DNA from: an uncultured Collinsella sp. | GTDB taxonomy: Bacteria; Actinomycetota; Coriobacteriia; Coriobacteriales; Coriobacteriaceae | Length of the DNA stretch: 5,930 nt | Reading direction: 5' to 3' | Assembly (NCBI GenBank): GCA_937958315.1 | Contig: CALFGH010000243.1 | Span: 1-5,930 of the forward strand | Shown here: positions 1-4,565 of the stretch, one piece after another | Numbering within the stretch: position 1 is the stretch's first letter | How the letters are laid out: each line of letters opens with the position of its first letter | The notes under the pieces: model-generated | Database searches by the model: none | Told to the model about the DNA's origin: nothing | What the model saw: only the letters and a program-made list of their open reading frames with translations | Made by a program: the position numbers and the translations under genes

Positions 1-229
1 TTCTTGCGTCCTGCGGAGTGTTCTGAAAAGTAACACCAGGGCGGGCCCTACGTTAACTCGGCAAGGGGAGTGCGTTTTCCTGATCGCTCGCTTAATCTGA
101 TAGGGAATTGTGTGAGGCCGGAGCCTTGGCTCCGGCCTCCCCATATAAGGGCTCGGCAAAGCAGAGCCACTAAATTTGCATCAGCCCTCAAAACATGTTT
201 GAGAACGGTGCCTGGAGTACGTGCCCCTA
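1..229. other. Gene-free stretch with several short dyads
   Basis: I see no supportable gene here. Forward frames close early: one at a TAA at 31-33 and one at a TGA at 98-100. The left edge could therefore be the last few codons of an upstream gene, but nothing identifies it. The stretch contains several short inverted repeats: a nested dyad at 31-55 (AGGGC/GCCCT inside TAAC/GTTA), a strong hairpin at 114-139, GGCTC/GAGCC at 150-168, and CTCAAA/TTTGAG at 187-203. None is followed by a T-run, so none looks like an ordinary intrinsic terminator. No known structured RNA was recognised. Confidence 0.5.
114..139. repeat. Perfect 12-bp inverted repeat, GC-rich hairpin
   Basis: GAGGCCGGAGCC at 114-125 is exactly complementary to GGCTCCGGCCTC at 128-139, separated only by TT. 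This would make a very stable hairpin in RNA from either strand. It lies 14 bp after a forward-frame stop (98-100), so it could be a 3' end or processing hairpin of an upstream transcript. There is no T-tract on either side, which argues against an ordinary intrinsic terminator. Confidence 0.6.
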
Positions 230-354
230 GGGCAGGAATGAGGTTGCTTTCCAACGCATTCCGCAGGGGGCGGCATTATTTTGTAGCGCGAAGCGCGGAT
301 CAAAATAATGCCGCATGCCCGAGGACGCGTTGGAAAGCAACCTCATTCCTGCCC
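230..354. repeat. Nested fold-back element with perfect 28-bp arms
   Basis: The outer arms, 230-257 and 327-354, are perfect 28-bp inverted repeats (GGGCAGGAATGAGG... against ...CCTCATTCCTGCCC). Inside them, a second perfect 14-bp pair (GCGGCATTATTTTG at 270-283, CAAAATAATGCCGC at 301-314) surrounds a small GCGC-GAA-GCGC tip at 286-296. The 12-bp segments between outer and inner stems do not pair well. The whole 125 bp would fold into one long hairpin. No open frame in it looks like a protein, no target-site duplication is obvious at its edges and no T-run follows. A miniature inverted-repeat or other non-autonomous palindromic element fits best, but the class is not identified. Confidence 0.7.
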
Positions 355-392
355 GAACAGGTCAGTCTACCTGCGCATTTACAAATTCGTAA

Positions 393-441
393 ACTTTTTT
401 CAAAAAAGTGCTTGCACAGTTCTCGAATCATAGGTTATTAT
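393..441 (+). promoter_or_regulatory. tRNA-Leu promoter with upstream A/T palindrome
   Basis: The -35 hexamer is TTGCAC (412-417) and the -10 is TATTAT (436-441), with an 18-bp spacer, a sigma70-type arrangement predicting a start near 448. Immediately upstream is a perfect 17-bp palindrome, ACTTTTTT-C-AAAAAAGT (393-409), ending 2 bp before the -35. Its A/T tracts sit where an UP element would contact the RNA polymerase alpha subunits. The same palindrome at the same spacing precedes the tRNA-Gly/Cys promoter near 3867, which supports both calls. Confidence 0.75.
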
Positions 442-448
442 CTTCCTC

Positions 449-468
449 GTTGAACGCGCGGGTTCAAC
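449..468 (+). other. Hairpin at the 5' end of the pre-tRNA-Leu leader
   Basis: GTTGAAC (449-455) pairs perfectly with GTTCAAC (462-468) around a 6-nt loop. If transcription starts near 448, this hairpin forms the extreme 5' end of a leader of about 50 nt ahead of the mature tRNA-Leu. An alternative pairing, GTTC (462-465) with GAAC (474-477) extended by GCG/CGC with one bulged G, would exclude the first hairpin. Its role is unknown; protection or processing of the 5' leader is possible. Confidence 0.4.
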
Positions 469-498
469 AAAGCGAACCGCGAATCAACAACATAGCAT

Positions 499-588
499 GT
501 CGGAGTGGCGGAATTGGCAGACGCGCTAGCTTGAGGTGCTAGTGACCGCTTTTTGGTCATGCGGGTTCAAGTCCCGCCTCCGACACCA
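499..588 (+). tRNA. tRNA-Leu (anticodon GAG)
   Basis: This is a complete class II tRNA. The acceptor stem is GTCGGAG (499-505) with CTCCGAC (578-584), the discriminator is A585 and CCA is encoded at 586-588. The anticodon stem CTAGC/GCTAG encloses the 7-nt loop TTGAGGT, giving anticodon GAG at 533-535, which reads CUC and CUU leucine codons. The long variable arm has a TGACC/GGTCA stem, typical of tRNA-Leu. The T arm is GCGGG-TTCAAGT-CCCGC. All stems are intact. It is a single-gene transcription unit with its own promoter and terminator. Confidence 0.97.
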
Positions 589-599
589 TCGCATTTGAG

Positions 600-621
600 A
601 AGCCTCTTCGGAGGCTTTTTT
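600..621 (+). terminator. Intrinsic terminator of tRNA-Leu
   Basis: AAGCCTC (600-606) pairs with GAGGCTT (611-617) around the stable tetraloop TTCG, and the run of Ts extends to 621. It lies 12 nt after the encoded CCA of tRNA-Leu. It ends only 26 bp before the start codon of the following phosphatase gene. Confidence 0.9.
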
Positions 622-647
622 GTTACCGATAGACGGTGAGGTTCACG

Positions 648-2993
648 ATGGAAACGCTTGAGCGCAATGAGTGGGCGGACGTTGCCCAATTGGTCGAGAT
701 CACGAGCGATGCTGTCATTATCTGCGAGCTCGACGGAACCATTTTGCATGTAAATAATCGCTTGCTCGACTTGATGTGCGAGGAGCGTTCCGATGTGATC
801 AACGGGGACGTTAAAGACCTCTTGTACTCGTCGGCTTTTGAACGCGCGACAGAGCATCGGCTTCCTTTTGAGACCAATGGAACAAAGAGCGAGTTGATGC
901 TCAAGTTAAGTGACGGATCGTTTATTCCCGTCCTGGTTTGTGCCGGCTCGGTTACGCCGCCTCGAATCTTTGGCCGCCGTGCGCCGCGCGTTCTGGTGGC
1001 ACTCCATAGCATCGAAGAACAGTATTCGCACGACCGTCAGCTCAAGCGTGCGCTTTCGGAGCTTAGAGTGGCGAATAAGCGTCTCTCGGGTACATTGTCG
1101 GTCATTATGAGCACGGTGGGCTCCGATGAGCTGCCCAGTTTGTTAGATATCGTTTTGAACCAGCTTGTAGGAACGCTCGATGCTTCGGGTGCCGCTATCT
1201 ATTTTTCTGAGAGCGGCGGTTTTAAGCTTCGCGGTGTCTCCAAGGAGCTGCACGACAGCTACCTGCCCGAGTTTTTGCCGTATGGCGCTGGCATTCCGAC
1301 GTATGTTCTTCGCGAGTCGCGTGCCTGTCGCTTGTCGATTCAACAGGACCTTGAGGGTGATAGGGCTGCCTCCGGTATGTTCATGGACCTGGACAATCGT
1401 TCTAAGCACCTGTTGCGCGTGCAGGATATGCCTCCGTACCGCAGCGAGATCTGTCTTCCCGTTTTTTACGGTACGCAGATCCTTGGCGTGCTGGAAGTTG
1501 GTTGGAAGCGCCCTCAGGCACCGCTCGCCTATGACGTTAATGTACTCGAGGTCATTTGCGATTACCTGTCTATCCAGCTGGTCGGCATGGCATCGAGCCT
1601 TCGCTCTCGTCGCACGGCCGAGCTTGGCCGCTCGCTCAATGTCTTACGTGATGAGTTGTTTACCTTTCTAGACGATTCCGCCGCGGCTACCCAGGCTATA
1701 TCGTCCGAGATTTGCAATATGCTCAACTGTCATTTTTGCCCTGTTGAGTATGACGCCAGTCTGGGCTCCTATGTCATAGATTTTGAAGGCGGCAGTCGCG
1801 TTGCTTTGCCGGACGATCCCGAGAAACTTTTCTTTTCCACGACGGCGCCAGCGGCACGTTTGGGGGTTGGCTCTGATGGCTTTGAGGCGTCTGTTTTGGG
1901 CGGCACGAGTGCCGAGGATCTTAAACACGTCCGTATAACTCGCGTTGACGAATCGATGCCTATGGGAGGCTGGCTTAGGGCGCATGGTCTGCCTTGCCAG
2001 GGTCTCTACGTCGACACCGGCATCGAGGCGGGGCGCCCGCGCTCTGAGGGTGATGGCAAACACAGCAACGACGCGATCGTTCCTGCTTCTGTTGCGAAAG
2101 GCCCGACGACGCGCGCGCTTCTGCTTCGTGACGGTAGTCAAGAGCCGATTGATGACCTTGAATATGACTACTTGGTGCACTTGGCGCATGACTTTGAACT
2201 GATCTACGAGGGCGAATCTCAAAAGCGCGAGGAGCGCCATATCGCTCAGACCCTCCAGATTGGCATGAGAAATTCGCTTGGTGACGTTCCGGGTATCGCG
2301 ACCGATTCGGTATACCTTTCGGCAACGAATTCGGCGTTGGTTGGCGGCGACTTCTATACGCTTGTCCGTCTTCCCGACGATTGCGCCGTTATGATTTTGG
2401 GCGATGTATCCGGCAAAGGAATCGAGGCGGCGTCGATGTCAGCGCTCGTCAAGACGGCGCTGACGGCCTATGCCTGGGAGGGTGCTGGGCCCGCCCGTAT
2501 GGCCCGCTCGCTCAATAGCATGCTCATGGGCTTTTCGAGGGTCGAGACGTTCGTGACGGCGTTTATCGCCAAGATTGATCTTAAAGCGGGTCGCGCTACC
2601 TACTGCTCTGCGGGACATCCTCCCACTATGGTCATTAGACCGTCGTCGACGCCGCTTGGCGGCGGAGAAACCCGAGGGGGAGAAGTGGAGCTCCTTGGGT
2701 GCCAATCGGGCGTGATCGGTGCCTTTGAGAGCATGGTGTACGAGACAGGCGTGTTTACGTTCGCTCCTGGTGACATGCTATTCATGTATACCGACGGAGC
2801 AATCGAAGCACGTGATCGCTCGGGTGCTTTCTTTGGCGAGCAGCGCCTTCGTGACCTTTTGCTCTCTGTCTCGGGTGAGGGTGTATCGGGAATCTGCGGT
2901 AAGGTCTTGGGAGAGCTTGACCGCTTTACCGAGTCGGCGCTGGACGATGACATTGCGCTGGTTTCCCTTGAGTTTTTACGGGGTCGATCGTAG
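648..2993 (+). CDS. PAS-GAF-SpoIIE-family PP2C serine phosphatase
   Basis: This is a 781-residue predicted cytoplasmic signalling phosphatase with no signal peptide or membrane segment. A PAS-like domain covers about residues 12-115, a helical linker 122-152 and a GAF domain about 160-320. A stretch at about 330-520 that I cannot assign firmly may be a degenerate second GAF. The C-terminal SpoIIE/RsbU-type PP2C domain covers about 525-781. The PP2C metal-binding motifs are intact: GGDFYT with Asp568, GDVSGKG with Asp586, YTDGAIEA with Asp716 and DDDIALV (766-772). CSAGHPP is also present. Family members dephosphorylate phosphoserine on STAS anti-sigma-factor antagonists, here presumably Ser51 of the next gene's product. 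ATG 648 is preferred over the in-frame GTG at 636: GGTGAGG (635-641) gives the ATG a ribosome-binding site, while the GTG has none and abuts the terminator T-run. No separate promoter is evident between the tRNA-Leu terminator and this gene. The fold assignment is firm; the signal sensed is unknown. Confidence 0.93.
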   Translation: METLERNEWADVAQLVEITSDAVIICELDGTILHVNNRLLDLMCEERSDVINGDVKDLLYSSAFERATEHRLPFETNGTKSELMLKLSDGSFIPVLVCAGSVTPPRIFGRRAPRVLVALHSIEEQYSHDRQLKRALSELRVANKRLSGTLSVIMSTVGSDELPSLLDIVLNQLVGTLDASGAAIYFSESGGFKLRGVSKELHDSYLPEFLPYGAGIPTYVLRESRACRLSIQQDLEGDRAASGMFMDLDNRSKHLLRVQDMPPYRSEICLPVFYGTQILGVLEVGWKRPQAPLAYDVNVLEVICDYLSIQLVGMASSLRSRRTAELGRSLNVLRDELFTFLDDSAAATQAISSEICNMLNCHFCPVEYDASLGSYVIDFEGGSRVALPDDPEKLFFSTTAPAARLGVGSDGFEASVLGGTSAEDLKHVRITRVDESMPMGGWLRAHGLPCQGLYVDTGIEAGRPRSEGDGKHSNDAIVPASVAKGPTTRALLLRDGSQEPIDDLEYDYLVHLAHDFELIYEGESQKREERHIAQTLQIGMRNSLGDVPGIATDSVYLSATNSALVGGDFYTLVRLPDDCAVMILGDVSGKGIEAASMSALVKTALTAYAWEGAGPARMARSLNSMLMGFSRVETFVTAFIAKIDLKAGRATYCSAGHPPTMVIRPSSTPLGGGETRGGEVELLGCQSGVIGAFESMVYETGVFTFAPGDMLFMYTDGAIEARDRSGAFFGEQRLRDLLLSVSGEGVSGICGKVLGELDRFTESALDDDIALVSLEFLRGRS

Positions 2994-3015
2994 ACCGCGA
3001 TACTTGACGGGCAAA

Positions 3016-3033
3016 ATCTGCGCAGCTGCAGAT
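3016..3033. repeat. Inverted repeat between phosphatase and STAS-kinase genes
   Basis: ATCTGC (3016-3021) is complementary to GCAGAT (3028-3033) across the 6-nt centre GCAGCT, in the 81-bp gap between the two signalling genes. A -35-like TTGACG lies just upstream (3004-3009), but no acceptable -10 is seen 16-18 bp further on. It could be an intercistronic RNA hairpin or a protein-binding dyad. There is no T-run, so it is not a terminator, and the two genes are probably co-transcribed. Confidence 0.35.
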
Positions 3034-3074
3034 ATGTATGCATCGAGCGAGCTCTTTTGGGGAACCATGGTCGT

Positions 3075-3821
3075 ATGAATGAGTGGAATGACATAGCGGT
3101 TTTGACGCCACCGGGTGATGTCGACATCGCCTCGGTGTCCGTGCTGCGTCCACGGTTGGATAATCTGATCGACCGGGGCGTGCGTCGCGTTGTCATCAAT
3201 TGCCAGGCCGTGGGCTTTATCGACTCGACGGGTTTGGCGTTTTTGCTTACACGTGCCAGAGAGCTCATGAGGCGAGAGGGCCTGCTTTCGCTCGTTAACG
3301 CCTCCGATGAGGTCATTCGCTTTTTGGAGATTGCCCGACTTGTCGACATCCTTCATGTTGCGGGTCCGGCGCGTGAGTCGATTCCCGCTATTCCGGTGGG
3401 AGAGTTGCCACGATGGAGCAAGAGCGTCGAGGTCCGACAGGGTATCGAGAATCTTCCATACTATCGACATCGCATCGCCGAACTCCTTGAATCGCTTCCG
3501 TTGCGCCGCGACGAGCGCTACGATGTCGCGTTGGCGTCGGGGGAGGCGCTGGGTAATGCCTATGACCATGCGGGCGGTATCGGGTGCGTCCTGACGGTTC
3601 AGGCCTATGGCGATCGCGTCGTGGTTGAGGTGCTTGATCGGGGTGCCGGCTATTCTATCGATGGAGCGAGCGAACCGGTCGCATCTGAGGAACGCGGCCG
3701 TGGTATCAAGCTTATGCGTATGCTTGTCGATAACGTGGAGGTTGCTCGTCGCACAGACGGCACCGGCACGCGCGTGCAGATGGTGAAGCTATTTAGCGGA
3801 GCACTGGAATCGCGTGCCTAG
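3075..3821 (+). CDS. STAS anti-sigma antagonist fused to HATPase serine kinase
   Basis: This 248-residue protein joins the two halves of a partner switch. Residues about 1-100 form a STAS domain of the SpoIIAA/RsbV type, with the phosphorylation motif IDSTGLAFLL; Ser51 is the expected phosphosite. Residues about 115-245 form an RsbW/SpoIIAB-like HATPase domain. Its N-box GEALGNAYDHA carries Glu157 and Asn161, its G1 motif is DRGAGY (188-193), its G2-like motif is ERGRGIKLM (206-214), and GTRVQM is at 231-236. All the residues I would expect for ATP binding and kinase activity are present. Normally these are separate proteins, each about half this length. ATG 3075 is chosen because the STAS domain begins directly there; GGGGA (3058-3062) is a rather distant ribosome-binding site. 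An in-frame TTG at 3057 would add six residues. It follows the phosphatase by 81 bp, suggesting a shared operon. No sigma factor is adjacent, so the target is unknown. Confidence 0.9.
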   Translation: MNEWNDIAVLTPPGDVDIASVSVLRPRLDNLIDRGVRRVVINCQAVGFIDSTGLAFLLTRARELMRREGLLSLVNASDEVIRFLEIARLVDILHVAGPARESIPAIPVGELPRWSKSVEVRQGIENLPYYRHRIAELLESLPLRRDERYDVALASGEALGNAYDHAGGIGCVLTVQAYGDRVVVEVLDRGAGYSIDGASEPVASEERGRGIKLMRMLVDNVEVARRTDGTGTRVQMVKLFSGALESRA

Positions 3822-3866
3822 CCAATCGCTTTAGCGCGTTTAGCCACCAAGAACACGCGGCCGGCA

Positions 3867-3914
3867 ACTTTTTTGAAAAAAGTACTTGCGTCTTTTGGAT
3901 AACTCGCGTAAATT
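3867..3914 (+). promoter_or_regulatory. Promoter of the tRNA-Gly-Cys-Gly cluster
   Basis: TTGCGT (3886-3891) and TAAATT (3909-3914) form a -35/-10 pair with a 17-bp spacer, predicting a start near 3921, only about 6 nt before the mature tRNA-Gly. The palindrome ACTTTTTT-G-AAAAAAGT (3867-3883) ends 2 bp before the -35. It matches the tRNA-Leu promoter element at 393-409 except for the central base. No intrinsic terminator separates the STAS-kinase stop (3819-3821) from this promoter, so readthrough from upstream is also possible. Confidence 0.75.
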
Positions 3915-3926
3915 AATAACCCGCAA

Positions 3927-4002
3927 GCGGACATGGCTCAGTTGGTAGAGCACAACCTTGCCAAGGTTGGGGTCGCGGGTTCGAGCCCCGTTGTCCGCTC
4001 CA
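3927..4002 (+). tRNA. tRNA-Gly (anticodon GCC), copy 1
   Basis: The acceptor stem is GCGGACA with TGTCCGC (3992-3998), the discriminator is T3999 and CCA is encoded at 4000-4002. The D stem is GCTC/GAGC. The anticodon stem CAACC/GGTTG encloses the loop TTGCCAA, with anticodon GCC at 3960-3962, which reads GGC and GGU. The T arm is GCGGG-TTCGAGC-CCCGT. It is the first gene of the cluster and is identical over all 76 bp to the copy at 4153-4228. Confidence 0.97.
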
Positions 4003-4012
4003 TTGCATTTCC

Positions 4013-4035
4013 GGACCGTTTAGGCGGTCCTTTTT
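4013..4035 (+). terminator. Terminator-like hairpin between tRNA-Gly and tRNA-Cys
   Basis: GGACCG (4013-4018) pairs with CGGTCC (4025-4030) around the loop TTTAGG and is followed by five Ts (4031-4035). The mature 5' end of tRNA-Cys is at 4037, one base after the T-run. The stem is short, and no promoter fits in the remaining space. Partial termination, or a role as a processing spacer, would both allow tRNA-Cys to be made by readthrough. Confidence 0.65.
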
Positions 4036-4036
4036 C

Positions 4037-4110
4037 GGCGAAGTGGCCAAGTGGTAAGGCAGAGGCCTGCAAAGCCTTTACCCCCGGTTCGAATCCGGGC
4101 TTCGCCTCCA
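4037..4110 (+). tRNA. tRNA-Cys (anticodon GCA)
   Basis: The acceptor stem is GGCGAAG (4037-4043) with CTTCGCC (4100-4106), the discriminator is T4107 and CCA is encoded at 4108-4110. The D stem is GCC/GGC. The anticodon stem GAGGC/GCCTT (with one G-T pair) encloses the loop CTGCAAA, giving anticodon GCA at 4069-4071, which reads UGC and UGU. The T arm is CCCGG-TTCGAAT-CCGGG. It is the middle gene of the cluster and has no separate promoter. Confidence 0.96.
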
Positions 4111-4119
4111 GGCAACATC

Positions 4120-4146
4120 CGGGCGCTCCGGCGCCCGTTTTGTTTT
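4120..4146 (+). terminator. Terminator-like hairpin after tRNA-Cys
   Basis: CGGGCGC (4120-4126) pairs perfectly with GCGCCCG (4131-4137) around the tetraloop TCCG and is followed by TTTTGTTTT. This is a good intrinsic terminator, yet a second tRNA-Gly starts only 7 bp later at 4153, with no room for a promoter in between. The second tRNA-Gly therefore depends on readthrough. Confidence 0.75.
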
Positions 4147-4152
4147 ACATAT

Positions 4153-4228
4153 GCGGACATGGCTCAGTTGGTAGAGCACAACCTTGCCAAGGTTGGGGTC
4201 GCGGGTTCGAGCCCCGTTGTCCGCTCCA
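4153..4228 (+). tRNA. tRNA-Gly (anticodon GCC), copy 2
   Basis: This is an exact 76-bp duplicate of the tRNA-Gly at 3927-4002, with anticodon GCC at 4186-4188 and encoded CCA at 4226-4228. The identity stops exactly at the gene edges on both sides. It is the last gene of the cluster. Confidence 0.97.
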
Positions 4229-4236
4229 ACTATCTT

Positions 4237-4263
4237 ACGCGGTTCTAACGAACCGCGTTTTTT
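4237..4263 (+). terminator. Terminator at the end of the tRNA cluster
   Basis: ACGCGGTTC (4237-4245) pairs perfectly with GAACCGCGT (4250-4258) around the loop TAAC and runs into six Ts (4258-4263). It has the longest stem of the three hairpins in the cluster and is the natural end of the operon. Confidence 0.92.
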
Positions 4264-4274
4264 GTTGACGCTGC

Positions 4275-4379
4275 GCGAGCCCCGGGCACCCCATCTTGCC
4301 CCCTCAATCGTCGGTCGCGTACATAAAGTACGCTTCCCTCCTCTTTCGCGGCAACCTGGGGCACCCGGAGCCCGCTCGC
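4275..4379. repeat. Imperfect 105-bp palindromic element
   Basis: The centre is GCGTAC (4317-4322), ATAAA, GTACGC (4328-4333). Moving outward, matching blocks recur in order on both sides: TTGCC (4296-4300) with GGCAA (4350-4354), CCCCA (4289-4293) with TGGGG (4357-4361), CCGGG (4282-4286) with CCCGG (4364-4368), and GCGAGC (4275-4280) with GCTCGC (4374-4379). Mismatched internal loops lie between blocks. No coding frame is convincing and there is no T-run. It lies between the tRNA cluster terminator and the glucosidase gene. It could be an intergenic repeat family member or a structured site; it is not identified. Confidence 0.5.
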
Positions 4380-4565
4380 TGTTGTGGCCGGGGGAGTGAG
4401 TCTTCCGTTCTTTTCACTAATCGATCGATTCGTCCCAGGAGGCTCGAGCCCGAGAGGGAGCGAGCGTTTTGGGGTGTGGCTGTGGCGTTGTTTGCCTCGA
4501 ATGACAGCTTTGGGCGTATCATCGTGGGCATCTCGCAAAACCTCGTTGCAAGGGAGGCTCACCCC
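4380..4565 (+). other. Upstream region of the glucosidase gene
   Basis: No gene is supportable here. It holds a perfect 12-bp palindrome AATCGATCGATT (4419-4430), a weak promoter candidate near 4492-4522, a loose GCAA/TTGC dyad (4535-4549), and the ribosome-binding site AGGGAGG (4551-4557), 8 nt before the ATG at 4566. The dyads lie where a sugar-responsive repressor could bind, but none matches a consensus well enough to name. Confidence 0.4.
4492..4522 (+). promoter_or_regulatory. Weak candidate promoter for the glucosidase gene
   Basis: TATCAT (4517-4522) is one mismatch from the -10 consensus. TTGCCT (4492-4497) resembles a -35 but is 19 bp away, longer than ideal. It is the best pair I can see upstream of the glucosidase gene, and would give a leader of roughly 35 nt. 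Confidence 0.25.

Noticed and set aside
70..453. 127-codon forward open frame
   Set aside because: It crosses the fold-back element and the tRNA-Leu promoter, has no recognisable domain and has atypical composition.
499..588. tRNA-Leu as an integration site with a duplicated 3' end
   Set aside because: No second copy of the tRNA-Leu 3' end and no integrase gene occur in the window.
636..647. GTG at 636 as the start of the phosphatase gene
   Set aside because: It has no ribosome-binding site and abuts the terminator T-run; ATG 648 has GGTGAGG at a suitable distance.
3057..3074. TTG at 3057 as the start of the STAS-kinase gene
   Set aside because: It adds six residues outside the STAS fold and uses a rarer start codon. 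It remains possible because the Shine-Dalgarno for ATG 3075 is distant.
2600..3349. Long reverse-strand open frame (249 codons) and similar ones at 1668-2240 and 2976-3569
   Set aside because: They lie antisense to well-supported signalling genes, span gene boundaries and show low-complexity Ser/Arg-rich composition.
3827..3836. CGCT-TT-AGCG as a terminator of the STAS-kinase gene
   Set aside because: The stem is only 4 bp with a 2-nt loop and there is no T-run behind it.
3933..4268. Open frames across the tRNA cluster beginning MAQLVEHN
   Set aside because: These are translations of the tRNA-Gly and tRNA-Cys genes, a familiar false protein.
4535..4549. GCAA/TTGC dyad as a LacI-type operator upstream of the glucosidase
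   Set aside because: Only four matching bases per arm and an odd-length centre without the usual CG; too weak to name.
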